Origin: Citrus sinensis
Lineage: Eukaryota > Streptophyta > Magnoliopsida > Sapindales > Rutaceae
Assembly: GCF_022201045.2 (NCBI RefSeq)
Contig: NC_068559.1
Span: 1,736,001-1,800,000, forward strand
Direction: 5' to 3'
DNA length: 64,000 nt
Shown piece after piece: positions 35,082 through 46,966 of the stretch. How positions within the stretch are numbered: the stretch's first letter is position 1; each line of letters begins with the position of its first letter. The notes beneath the pieces are model-generated. The model had not been told where the DNA came from. It worked only from the letters and a program-made list of their open reading frames with translations, and did no database searches. The position numbers and the translations under genes were made by a program.

Positions 35082-38000
35082 TTCCCTATTCCTTGAAAGT
35101 GTACCTTGTCCTCAAGGTGTAGTGCAGGATAGAGTTTACGAAATTCCTTAAAGTCCTCCCAAGTTGAATTTTCTAGTGAGCTATCAGACAATTGCACCAA
35201 AATTTATGGAATTTCTTTGCCTTATCGAAGTATCTTTTGCTCAGCACAAATAACAATTGGCAGTGAAATGGGCTTGTTATCCACACTTCCTGGAGGCAGT
35301 GAATAAACGTCAATGGAGGAGTTTCCCACATAAGGTTTGAGTAAGGAAATATGAAACACCAGGTGAATTCGACAATCCGTGGGTAAATCTAACTTGTAAG
35401 CAACAGGTCCAATGCGCTCAACCACGTCGAATGGTCCATAATAGGGCCTTGCCAGCTTGTGAGATGAGCATTTAGCAACTGATGCCTGACGATATGGCTG
35501 AAGGCGCACCAGCACTTTATCACCCACCTGCAATTGAGCCATTCGGTGCTGTGCTTGTCGCAAGTTCTCTTTCAATAAGCCAAGCATGGAATCCCTCTCA
35601 ATTAACATGTCTTCTAAAGCTTGGATTGAAGTAGGGCCCTTTGAGTAACTTGGAATTGTAGGAGGAAGTCGGCCATAAAGGGCTTGAAAGGGAGTCATAC
35701 GCAAGCTGCTGTGATAACTTGTATTGTAGCAAAATTCAGCCCAGCCTAAAAAGGAAAACCATGTATGTGGCTTGTCTTGTGTGAAGGCTCGTAAATATTG
35801 CTCAAGCCCCCTGTTAACTACTTCGGATTGGCCATCTGTTTGAGGGTGATAGGTCGTGCTGTGGCGTAACTGTGTCCCACTTAATTCAAACAATTTTTGC
35901 CAAAAGTTGCTCATGAAGATAGGATCACGATATGAAATTATAGAGCTAGGAAATCCATGTAACTTTACAACCATGTCAGCAAATAAATTTGCTGTTTTGA
36001 CAGCAGTAAATTGAGAAGGCAAGGCTCCAAAGTGAGCTGACTTTGATAAACGATCTACAACAACTAGAATTACTTCAAATCCTCTCGAAAGTGGCAGCCC
36101 TATAATGAAATCCATGGTTAACTCATCCCAAACTAATGAAGGAACAAGCAAAGGTTGTAACAGACCCGCCGGCACTTGAGTTGAATATTTAATTTGCCGG
36201 CAAACAAGGCAAGCGGCTACATGTTGCTCAACATCTTTCCTCATCTTAGGCCAAAAGAAAGTAGATGAAAGACGTACCAATGTCTTTTTAATACCAGCAT
36301 GTCATGCCATAGGTGTCTCATGAAATTCTTTGAGTAGCATAGTTTTTAATGATGAGTGGGGGCTGAGATAATACCGATGTCGAAATAACAGTAACCCTCC
36401 TTGAACTGAGAAATTAGAAGTGAGTGAATCGGCTGCATACCTCTGATGGAGTTGCTTCATATAAGGAAGGGAGCCATTTTCCTTGTCCAGAGCTGCCAAT
36501 ATTTCACTAGAAGGTTGACTTACCAACGACAAACAAAGAGCTGTTGGTTTGGGTTCTTCAGTCACATTTTCCTCATGAATTCGAGATAAAGCATCAGCAG
36601 CTTTATTGGAGTTACCAACTTTATAATCAATTCTGAATTGATAACCCATCAACTTGTGAATGTAAAATTGCTGCTCTGGTGTGTGAATAACTTGTTGAAA
36701 TAATTCCTTTATGCTTTTATGGTCAGTGCGTATAAAGAAAAATCAGCCAATGAGGTATTGACGCCATTTTTGAACTGCAACGACAATAGCATATAATTCC
36801 TTCAAATATGTCGAGGATGCACGCATTCGAGGACCCAACTTTTTGTTAAAATAAGATAGAGGATACCTGGCTTGCATTAGCACAGCACCGATCCCAACAT
36901 TAGAAGCATCAGTCTCAATAACGAACTCCAAGGTAAAATTTGGCAAGTGAAGTACATGAGCTTCCACAAGGGCCTTCTTTAATGCTTGAAAAGCTTGAGT
37001 AGCTGCAGGATTCCAATGAAAAGCCTCCTTACAAAGCAACTCAGTGAGAGGAGCTGCGATGGTTGCATAGCCTTGAATAAAACGTTAGTAGTACTCGGTC
37101 AGCCCCAAGAATCCTCTCAGTTGCTTCACTGATTTCGGTAAAGGCCAATCCACCATGGCTGTGATCTTTTGAGGATCCGTATGTACTCCTCGAGCCGACA
37201 CTATATGGCCCAAATAATCAATTGATTCCTGATAAAATAAACATTTGGAGAGTTTGACATAAAATTGAGATGTGTATAAACAACTCATGACCTGCTCCAA
37301 ATGATACACATGATCAGCCAATGATGCACTATATACCAATATATCATCAAAAAAGACAATAACAAATTTGTGTAAAAAAGAAGCAAATAGCTAGTTCATT
37401 GTTGCTTGAAAGTGGACGGCGTGTTGGTCAAACCGAACGACATAACAAGAAACTCGTAGTGTCCTTCATGCGTGCGAACCGTTGTTTTATAAGTATCCCT
37501 CTTGTGAACTCTTATCTAGTGATATCCGGCTCGTAGATCAAGTTTGCTGAAAATCCGAGCACCGCCCAGTTCGTCAAACAATTCATCAATGGTGGGCATG
37601 AGAAATTTGTCCTTTACTGTCACCGCATTCACAACGTGGTAATCCACACAGAATCTATATGAGCCATATTTTTTCTTTACTAGCATTACGGTGAGGAAAA
37701 CGGGCTTTGGCTGGGTTTTATGATGCCTTGGGTTAACATTTCTTTCACCAATTTCTCCATTTCGGTTTTCTGAAAATAAGGATACCAATACGGGCGAACG
37801 TTGACTGGTTTGGAATTGGGATAAGATGTATTTTGTGATCAAATAATCGTTGAGGGGGAAGACTAGTGGGTGAAGCAAATAATACTTTAAATTTTTTAAG
37901 GAGAGTAGTAATAGATTCAGGCAATGACTCTGGAAATGCTAAGTCATTATCCGGTAATGTGTTGGTAGATGTGTGAGTTGCTGTTGGTTCAGTTGGTAGA

Positions 38001-39095
38001 GAATGAAGTTCAAATAAGCTGTCGATTTTGGCATTTGATAACAAGGCCTGAAACTGATTAAAAGAGATCAGATTTGGGTTTGGAATTGGGTTTCCACGTA
38101 AAATAACAGATTGTCCCTCTCACTTAAAGTCCATCGTCATCTCAGAGTAATCCATAGAAATTCTTCCCAAGCTTTGTAACCATTGAATCCCAAAGACAAC
38201 ATCTGGGCCTTCAATTGGCAAAAGGAAGAAGTCCAAAAGAAATTCATGCCCCTGCATATTGATAGGCACCTTAGGGCAGAGAAAACGACAAGTGAGAAAA
38301 TCACTATTGCCAATGTAAACTCGAAAAGGAGTTATAGCTTGAACGGAAAGGCCAAGTCGTTCAGCCAATGGCGGCTTAAAAAAATTATGAGTACTGCCAC
38401 TGTCAATTAACACCTAAAACTAATAGCTGGCAACGAAGCCCAGCACCCTTAAAGATCATGGATTAGATTGTCCAGTCAAGGCATTCAAACTGGATATGTC
38501 AGCTGTGACTACTTCTCCTGGTTGTTCATGAATAAAAGTGTCATCACTCGGCTCATCATCTTCATCATCGGTACCCATTAGTAACAGAAACTTGCTACGA
38601 CAACGATGTGTGGCATGATATTTTTTGTCGCAATTGTAACATAGCCCTTTTTCTCTTTTCTCTCTTAACTCTACTGGAGTTAATCTACGAATGGGCATAG
38701 TAGGAGTAGGCAATAATGGGGGTTGATGTGGTTGTTTAGTGGCCGAAAAACTAGGAAAAGGACTTGTTGTTGGGGTTTTATGTGCAGGATTCGGTGAAGC
38801 AGTAATGGTGGATTGGTGAGTGTGAGTAGATGAAGGTGTCCATTTTGTCCAAGATCGGCTGGAGGTCTTGATTTCTTCCGATCGTGCCTCATACGCTTTG
38901 GCTAAAGCAAAAGCCTCCATGAGAGATGTGGGTCTTGCAAATAATAGTTCTCGCCGGATATCGGGTTTCAAGCCCGTGATAAAGAAACTAACCAGCAGTG
39001 GTTCGGAGATCCCCGTGACCTTGTTCATCAAATCCTCAAAGGCGGATTGAAAATCAGCAATAGTCGATGTTTTTGGGTAAGTTTGGAGAGGTTAC

Positions 39096-40563
39096 TGTTA
39101 ACATATATGTTTCCATAATATTGATTTTGATGATAACAAACAAAGTTAAGAATGATTAATTTTTTAAGCTCAAATTATTTAATATTCTTTTAAATAAATC
39201 ATTATTTTCACATTATAAATGTTTTGTATTTAATGGAAAAATGATTTTATGAAATTGATTGTTTTTATTCTTTTTAAATAAATCATTAGTTTCACATTAT
39301 AAATGTTTCATTCTTAATGGAAAAATGATTTTATGAAATTGGTTGTTTTTCAAAGTTTATGGTTTAATTGAAAGAATTTCGAAAACTTTGAAATAAACAA
39401 GTATTGCTTGAATTTTGGTAAAGGACTTATTTGAAAAGTGTCATAACATTTTTGGGCTATAACATAATTTTAAAAAGTTTTGGGATTAACAAAGCATTAC
39501 TTAAAAATTCTAAAATTGGACCTATTTGCAAAGTTTCATGACGTGTTGGGCTATGGTACAGTTTTGTAAAGTTTTGGGGTCAAACTGTAATTTTAGAAAA
39601 TAGTGCACTGTGCAGGTTACTATAGCAATCACTGTAGCAAACGGCTAACCGTTTATTTAAAAACGGCTAACCGTTTATTTAAAAAGGCTAACCGATAATT
39701 TCCAGAAAGCATGTTCTTTAAAGTATTGTTAATATGATGATTCTGGAAACTAACGGTGAACCGTTTATTGAAAACGGTTAACCGATTATTTCCAGTTTGC
39801 TAACCTTGAACCGTTTAGTAAGAACGGTTAAACCAAATTTGTTTTGCAGGTCTCTGGAAATTAACGGCGAAAGGGTAAGCCTAAACGGCTAACCGTTTAT
39901 TTGAAAATTAGCCCAACGGTAACTTTGACCAGCCCAAACGGTTAACCGTTAATGGTTAACGGCGAACCATTTTCGTGCAGACAATCTATAACGGCTAGTT
40001 TTTCAGCTCCAACTATAAATAAGCTCAATCCAATTCAAACAAGAAGAATTCCAACGATCATCATTGAGCAAAATATTGAGAATACAACTTTCATTGAGCT
40101 TTAAATCTTTGTATTCATCTTATTCATTCACACATTGAGCTTTCACTTGTGATCAAACACATTGTGTGAGAGAGATTCATTTGTAATCTTTTTTGTAAAA
40201 TCAAGTTAAAAGATTGTAAGTGTTGGGATACACTTGGGTTAAGAGATTGGGGATAATCTCTTGTTGTAAAGGTCCATTGACACCTTGGAAGTCAATTGTA
40301 AGCGTTTGAAGCCTTGGAGGCTTGCTTAGTGGAATCCTCAAGCCCGGTGTGCTTGGAGGCGTGGACGTAGGCGGGGATTGCCGAACCACGTAAAAATCCT
40401 TGAGTTTGCTTTCTCTTCCCCTACTCATTTATTATTGTGCTTTTATTGAATTTATTGTTTTCGAATTTATTAAGGCATTAGATTAAATTGTTGTGTGGTT
40501 TGCCTAAGATAATTTTTAAAATCCCAATTCACCCCCCTCTTGGGTTGCCTAGTTAGTATTTCA
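39096..40563 (+). mobile_element. Solo LTR, Copia/SIRE-like, nested in gypsy gag
   Basis: A 1468-bp block that interrupts the gypsy element. It starts TGTTAACATA, ends GTATTTCA and is bounded by perfect 5-bp duplications GTTAC at 39091-39095 and 40564-40568. No internal retroelement region is present, so it is a solo LTR left by recombination between two LTRs. The TTGATGATAACAAA near the start and CACCCCCCTCTTGGG near the end resemble SIRE-type Copia LTRs. A TATA box (TATAAATAAG) is at 40014. It is younger than its host element. Confidence 0.85.
39640..39970. repeat. Tandem AACGGTTAACCGTTTA-type repeats
   Basis: Inside the solo LTR, a 15-20 bp unit with the core ACGGCTAACCGTTTATTT or ACGGTTAACCG occurs about ten times, in diverged form and partly palindromic. 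It sits upstream of the LTR TATA box, where LTR enhancers lie. Confidence 0.7.
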
Positions 40564-41107
40564 GTTACCTTGATGATCTTCATACATAGATGTACCAAAT
40601 ATTTGCTTAAGATTGAGTAAAAAAATTTGCCAAGTGCTTAGCAAGTTGTTGGCCTTCATCCATTGATACCATGCTGCTACTTTCCCCTCCATGTGAAAAG
40701 ATATAATACGGAGGCGTAAATGGTCAGGGGTGCCATGAAAATCAAAGAACTAGTTGATGCGAAAATCCTAACCATTCGGATCAGCGCCATCAAATTTGGG
40801 GACATCTATTTTCATAGAATGCAATAGAGGAGAGATATCAGCAACACTTGACAGTACAAGCGAAGATGTCGGTTCCGGCACCGTTGGACGGGAAGAACCC
40901 ACTGAAGATTTGGGAACGTAACTCCTCAAATCGAGAATCAACTATGGACATATATTGCTGTAAGGTCTGATAAACAGCAAGCGTTTGATTTTCAATGAGT
41001 GTCTTCATGGTAGAGAGAATCGCTGAATCAATCGTTGGCTCTGTGATAGTCATTTTTTTTTTGTTTTTTTTATGTGTAAAGAGATGAAATGCAATGAAAG
41101 CACCAGT

Positions 41108-41595
41108 TGATATAACACTCTTTGAGCGAGTGCAGGCTCCAATTGGTGGGGAAGAGAATTTGAAGAAAGAAAGAAAAATGGGACAAGGGAGTTACAGAGA
41201 AAAGAAAGAAGGCGGAGCTGAGAAAAAGACAAAATGTTATATTTCTTGAATGACCTCACGGGTCCCTTGACAGTACAAATATATTCTTCCTGCCGAAACA
41301 GTCACGCACCCTTAACTAACTAAATATAATAAAATCGATAATAACAGCAAAACAATAATTGAAACAGGACAATATTCGTTATTCTGATATCCCAAGCATT
41401 CTCGAACTTTCTTCAAATAACAAAGTCTTTGAGCCATCCTGGTTTCTTTCTCGCGCGAGCTGGACCTGTCTTGAGCTGCTCTCTAACTTGAGTCTCATTC
41501 AAGGGTTGGGCTTCTTCCATTTCTGTAGGCTGGGTTTCTTCCTTGCTGTCTCCTGGAGCTCGATCTGATTCACGGCAATGGGCCAAGTCGTATCA
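41108..41595 (-). repeat. 5' LTR of gypsy element
   Basis: 488 bp, about 96% identical to the left LTR by eye. Just inside it on the minus strand is TGGTGCTTTCATTG, a candidate primer-binding site. Confidence 0.93.
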
Positions 41596-42860
41596 TAGAC
41601 CCTCTCTTAAATTTTAGTTTATTGATCATGTACCACATGCCTATTATTCTAGTGGATGGTTAAGATTTGACTACCTCTAATAATTTAATCAATTAATTGC
41701 TAATTATCAACATGAATTTTACTCATAAGAAGTTTACATAATAATATTATGATTTTTTTTAGTATTAAATCATAATATATTGACACTTAGCATAGAAAAT
41801 TTATCGAAACCTTATCTAATAGTTATGTTGTGGCACTACCTGAGTATTTGAACTTAAAATGAGTTGAATTTATTTTTAAATAATTCAAAGAATATTATTA
41901 CTTACACTATAGAAAAAGAACTTAAAACCTATACTTGTATGTGTAAAAAAGAGAGTGGCTTACCTCTAAATTAATGAGTTTTTCACAACATTATTTTAGT
42001 TTAAGGTTAAACTCTTATATTTTTTACAAAAAAAAAAAAGAAAAATAAAAAAGGATAAATAAAAAGAAAAGAAAGTAAAATATTTTATTACCATGCTCCG
42101 AGAGTAATCTGATCTGACTGTTAAATGACAATCATTTGAAATTAAAATTCTGGGATACAATTTGAGATGGCCAGCATTACTCTAGTTAGTGGTTAGGGAC
42201 CTTTTTGATAAAAATAGAAAAACTATGCCTTTATTTGAGAAAACTATAAAATCCGGGTCAGATGTTATAATTCCGCGTTTTCCGTGAAGTTGTCGCTAGT
42301 ATTATTTTCGGCTTCTCATTAGCTTTTCTTCAATCGTCAGCAAGATTTGCTTTAGAGATAATAGTGGATTGTTTTGTTTTAACTTTTAAGCTTACTCTAT
42401 GGGTTGCGGCAAGAAAGCTCAATTGTGCAAAGTCAATTTAGTTGGCATTAACTTGCCCAAAAAAAAAAAAAAAAGAATAATATAGTTTTAACAATAGCCT
42501 ATTTGATTAAATCCCATTAATTTTTTTTTCCGAAAAAAAAATCCCATCAAAATTTCGGTCCAAATTTTGAAGGAAATGTCAATATTTTTACTAAATGATG
42601 TTTTTAGCAGTCCACCTTTTAGTCCTGTGTAATGAATAACAGGGGTCCACTCCATTCCAATTTGCAAGTGATACGAAGACAAATTGGGTTTTGTCTTTTA
42701 CAATAGAGATCAAAATGTCTTCGTAAACTACAGACTGGAGCCTGACAAAAGCGAAGCATTAAAATAAATGTTGAGTTGATTTGCAGTGTGATGTGATCAA
42801 GATCAGAGGGTTGCGAATGAGGAATGCTCTAGAGTAAGCAAGTTCAGTCCTTGAAACGTG
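41596..42860. other. Spacer right of gypsy element
   Basis: About 1.3 kb of AT-rich DNA with A tracts. No gene seen. Confidence 0.5.
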
Positions 42861-42869
42861 GTCCACTGC

Positions 42870-43000
42870 TTACTTATCCAACGTTATTGCGGTTGCAATC
42901 ATCACATCTTCAAGGAAACTGAGCTGTTTCCTGCCATCCGAAAGCCATATAGCCAGCCCATCAATAGGAAACCGATATGTTCTCCCTTTTCCTTGCTCAA
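42870..43000 (-). pseudogene. Possible last exon of an unrecognised gene
   Basis: On the minus strand a frame ending at TAA (42872-42870) reads GKGRTYRFPIDGLAIWLSDG then RKQLSFLEDVMIATAITLDK. The composition is protein-like and unlike the AT-rich DNA around it. Upstream, pyrimidine-rich sequence leads to possible acceptors (AAG near 43013 and near 42990). I found no matching upstream exons before the PLAC8 gene and do not recognise the protein. It may be a relic exon or part of a gene whose other exons I cannot see. Confidence 0.3.
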
Positions 43001-43089
43001 AGAAGAGGAAAAGGCTTAAAAAACAAGATAAGAAATATGGAGGAAATGCGCATAAGCAAAAAAATTAAAATCTCATCAAGCACCACCCA

Positions 43090-43165
43090 TGACGGTTAGT
43101 CGAATGACTAGACTTATAATTTGCTCTCATAAGATTCGAGGTTCGTCATTCCAGCCCTATGTCTA
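43090..43165 (+). repeat. tRNA-derived SINE-like fragment
   Basis: Contains an A-box-like GGTTAGTCGAATGACTAG (43095 on) and, about 30 bases on, a B-box-like AGATTCGAGGTTCG. The order is that of the piece near 3 kb, on the opposite strand. Not a foldable tRNA by eye. Confidence 0.35.
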
Positions 43166-43199
43166 TTTCTGATAAACTAATCTAGACGGAGTCTAGACA

Positions 43200-45270
43200 G
43201 ATATTCAACAAAAGGTTATTGAGAAAAAAAAAAAAAAGGAACACCCTTTAAGCAAATGCAATTTTCATTTTGTTGCATTCTATAACTTAGTACCAGAATT
43301 TTGGTTGTGCTTTAAATTCTTTACATGTAAACAGCCAATCTGGGGATTAGAGAGGTACATGGCTCCTTTGAAAGGTCAGTAGCCTTCCATGATTTTAAAT
43401 CCTAGTTTCTGCAACCATTTTCTCCAGCCAACATCATGCAACCAAAAAGTTTTTAGGTATGATGATACAATCTTTACCAGTTTGTATTGTCAATTTGTGC
43501 CTCCAAATATAACTACTACTCCCCCTTGCCTCACAGCATAACATGGCATGTATTTATTCAGATATGGCAACAGAAGTTTATAAAAATGTAGACATAAAAT
43601 AAAAAAGGTGACTGAAAATGCGAAGACAAGAAGTAACTTCCATGATTCTTTTAACTGCTTGCGCAGACATCGGTCATGGAAAAAGCAACAAGCATCAGAA
43701 AGTAAGGAACAATGACTCAAACCTAACATTTATTTCGGTAATATCAAATATAAAACAGTTGATCATGCACCTACCCACTAACAACAATAGTGCAAAAAAT
43801 AATAGCAAAAAGTAGGGTTTTAATACAACAATCAATAACATTGTGTCATCGTGAGCAAAAACAATCAAATTTGTGAGGAGTCATCTTATGTCTCAGAGAG
43901 AGTTAGGGATGAGTTCTATTCCACTTGATGGCTCATTTGGACAATCAAACTATAGAATAGCTAATCGTAGAACTCCTGGTATAATCAAGGATCACCCAAG
44001 CAAAGATTGGTTGAACCCACGATTTCAATCTTCATCCCACCACATATGATTAGCAAATACACTAAAGTAAGGTTCAATGAATCCGTGCTATCACCATCTA
44101 CCCTATCGTAAAGAGGGAAGATATTATTTGGTTCCACAACAACACTTAGTTCAAGTTACTCACTGAAGCCTAACTACATGGGTTAAGGCATAAATGCCTA
44201 CATGTACATGGGAGAGATGCATCATGCCACATACGATTTGATTTACACTGTACACATGGAACTGCTACTAGACATCAACCACCTTAACGAGAATCATGAT
44301 TACACCAATAAAGTGGCTAGAAATAACAAGAAATGGTATTTCAAACTTATCTTGAGTGTGTCCTACACATATCTATCGACAGCTTGAAATATGACCTATT
44401 GGAGAAAAGGACCTATCAGCACCTAATGAAACAGCAAGTCTTACCTTGGTAGAAATTGGTAATAGGAGGAATCAATACCAACAAGCAGAATGACCCCTTC
44501 ATTATGTGACAACTTAACTACTCTACGTCCAAAAAAGTTTTGGGACGTGTGAGTACTCGAGTAAGTGCGTGTAAAGCAGAGAAAATTTGATGTAAAATGT
44601 GTCATAGTATTCTGTAGGAGTCAAATAAAGTCATAGTGCAATCCCTACAAGATCTCTAATGACCATGGTGCTTCATTGATAATTACCAAAGATAGTTAGA
44701 CAGACATCAGAATACTTATTAGAGAAAAAACAAACCAAAAATTCAGTCCTTGGTCATAAAAAGGTTCCCATCACAAAAGCCCATGAAACTGCTCTTGTTA
44801 TCAGAGCCAGTGGGATTGAAAAAAGGCTGTCAGTTTAACCAACATATATAAGACAACTGATCTTTCAGAATTAACCAAAATAAACTAAAACTTTCTAGGG
44901 AGCCCAACTGATTCTCCAGGTCTAGGTAATAAACCAAGGTCAATTTACTAGACTATGAGAAAACGAGAAAGAAAAGTATATTCACAGATATATCTAACCC
45001 TCATGCGAATTACCTATAGTAATCCAGAAAGATTACTACCCTCCAAACTTTTCGGGAATAAGTGCATTTATTCAGCTAAGAATTTAACTATAAATTCAAA
45101 GTAATGAATACAGATAGAACAGAAGATAACGTTTTCAAAGTGCCAGATATTTGCATAAAAGAGCATGAAGGTAATAACTGCTTTTGAATTAACTCAAAAT
45201 ACAAACAAAATTTACATAATTGTTTTAACAAAAATTCATATACCATGAAAACTTCAAATTAAAATGATTA
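43200..45270. other. Spacer and 3' flank of PLAC8 gene
   Basis: About 2 kb, moderately AT-rich. Includes the PLAC8 3' UTR at its right end. Open frames here are short and show no family features. Confidence 0.5.
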
Positions 45271-45274
45271 TTTG

Positions 45275-46966
45275 CTAAGAATATTCTCTCTGTATCAATG
45301 ATGGAGCTGGTGGACTCATGGTTTCATCCTTACCTTTTGCAGAGGGCTCCTCTATGGCATAGAGCTGTCTTTCTGGACTATAATATTCCTTCGAAAATCT
45401 GCTGGGACTTGGAGGATTACCTATGCTTTTCTTGGGTGTGCTAGAGCTGTTCACATTTGGAGAATTTGGGTCAGATCTGAATTGTACCATTCCATCTTCA
45501 CGTGGCAAAGGTGACAACTGATCACCATTGTCCATTTGCTTTCGGCAAAACTTATCTTCGATAATCTCATAAGCATTCCCAGTCCGTGCTTCTTGAGCAA
45601 GAGTACACCAACAACAGCAAAGCCACAATGTGCAGTCGCTAATTGCTGGATGACCACAACAGAAGTTATAAGCAGGCAAATTGAATCTCTTTCTCAATTG
45701 AATCCTCCAAAAGCCCCCATAGAGCAAACCGAATAAGCAAAGAATAATTCCGGTAACAGATAAAGCCTCTCTGGCAGCCTCATTGTCAATATTAACTGCA
45801 GCCAAAGTGAAAATCCAGAAAGGAGCCATACAAAACAAGATAAAAGTTGCAATATGAACATACATGTTGCCAAATCCAAGCCTCTCCATATTCCACCCAA
45901 AAACACAAAAGGTACAAAATAGAGATAAGTATGCCAGAGATATATCATTCCAAATATCGAGTATCCCACCACTCCATCTTGGTTGATTTACAACCACTTT
46001 CTGTTCATCACTTGATGCAAATGAATATCTCTTCTCTAGCGACTTCAATCGTAGTTGGTCTGGCCTAACACTTTCACCTGTAGTGATTGGGACCTGTGCT
46101 TCTTCATCCCTTTGAGAATCATAATCTTTTCCAAGGGGGCTCATCATGGAGTAAACACCAGCAAATGCAGGTGCACCTATTGCAACAGATATGCATATCC
46201 CAACTCCTATAGCAGGTCGATCAGATCTTCTGTAACCCACGTTTAGACCACAAAGTGCATATTGAGCAAAACAGTTCAGATTGAGCAGAATGACAACGAC
46301 CATCATGTGTGCCCACTCATGGGGCTTATAAGTCCCATTCTTGCAGTAAATCTTTCTAAGTTTAGCAATGTCTTTAGGACTCCACCTAAAAAGAAGTACG
46401 AGGTGGTATAATCTCTTTGGGTGCTGGTACAAACACATAAGAGTAAACAGTGCATTGAGAATTTGATTATTAACTTCAAACCAGACATCTCTTTGGGACT
46501 TCCTTGGTATTGCCTTGTTTAACATTCCAGTCAAGACAAGAAACAGAATAGCACCTGAGACAGCAACACAAATGACCCATGCAAGTAAGGCCATATTCAT
46601 TGGGTTTCTTATCCACTCTTTGCACATTTTCTTGATTGAGACCCAATCAACTTTTCGTGTAAAAACCCCATTCAGGCGGTCTCTAAAACCATGACTACCA
46701 CTGGAACAAGCCACAGATCGTGAAATCTCATCTCTCTGCTCAGCTATCTGTTTGAATTTGTTCGATGCTGACCCAAACTTGAGCAACCTTATTCGGTTAG
46801 GAATAGAACTAAACATATTGACAGACCTTCCTCCAGGTTTTTCACCACTTAGTAGCGTCTTTCGAGAGCTAGAAATGTCAAGTGGGATTTGACCTTGATT
46901 CTTTGCTTGAGTATCATTAGATTCCTCAATCTCTTTCTTGTGTTTCCCATTATCAGCTGAAGCCAT
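45275..46966 (-). CDS. PLAC8 / DUF2985 membrane protein
   Basis: One uninterrupted coding exon of 563 residues. The N-terminal ~120 residues are polar. A membrane segment at ~130-155 (NMALLAWVICVAVSGAILFL) is followed by a DUF2985 block (WFEVNNQILNALFTLMCLYQHPKRL). More membrane stretches follow, then the Cys-rich PLAC8 domain at ~330-480 (DISLAYLSLFCTFCVFGWNM, FCCGHPAISDCTLWLCCCWC and LAQEARTGNAYEIIEDKFC). The C-terminal ~80 residues are Ser/Pro-rich and probably cytosolic. PLAC8 proteins in plants affect organ size and cation (Cd, Ca) transport; the DUF2985 subclass has no clear assigned function that I know. Its neighbour across the gypsy element is WI12, as remembered for Arabidopsis At3g10980/At3g10985. 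Confidence 0.88.
   Translation of the reverse strand: MASADNGKHKKEIEESNDTQAKNQGQIPLDISSSRKTLLSGEKPGGRSVNMFSSIPNRIRLLKFGSASNKFKQIAEQRDEISRSVACSSGSHGFRDRLNGVFTRKVDWVSIKKMCKEWIRNPMNMALLAWVICVAVSGAILFLVLTGMLNKAIPRKSQRDVWFEVNNQILNALFTLMCLYQHPKRLYHLVLLFRWSPKDIAKLRKIYCKNGTYKPHEWAHMMVVVILLNLNCFAQYALCGLNVGYRRSDRPAIGVGICISVAIGAPAFAGVYSMMSPLGKDYDSQRDEEAQVPITTGESVRPDQLRLKSLEKRYSFASSDEQKVVVNQPRWSGGILDIWNDISLAYLSLFCTFCVFGWNMERLGFGNMYVHIATFILFCMAPFWIFTLAAVNIDNEAAREALSVTGIILCLFGLLYGGFWRIQLRKRFNLPAYNFCCGHPAISDCTLWLCCCWCTLAQEARTGNAYEIIEDKFCRKQMDNGDQLSPLPREDGMVQFRSDPNSPNVNSSSTPKKSIGNPPSPSRFSKEYYSPERQLYAIEEPSAKGKDETMSPPAPSLIQREYS

Larger units (their letters stand above)
34593..41595 (-). mobile_element. Ty3/gypsy LTR retrotransposon fossil, probable chromovirus
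   Basis: A full-length but broken element on the minus strand, flanked by two LTRs of about 489 bp (34593-35081 and 41108-41595). Both start TGATA and end TATCA. Parts in element order (right to left) are gag with a CCHC knuckle region (about 41050-38450, interrupted by a nested solo LTR), retropepsin (about 38400-38100), reverse transcriptase (about 37900-37100), RNase H (about 37000-36750) and integrase (about 36650-35220). The gag-pol order with integrase last is the Ty3/gypsy order. The flanking 5 bp differ at one base (GAGAC/TAGAC), compatible with a target duplication. The coding region is broken by several changes. The LTRs differ at about 20 sites (about 4%), which at the commonly used plant LTR rate of 1.3e-8 gives one to two million years, older if a tree clock applies. 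Confidence 0.93.
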
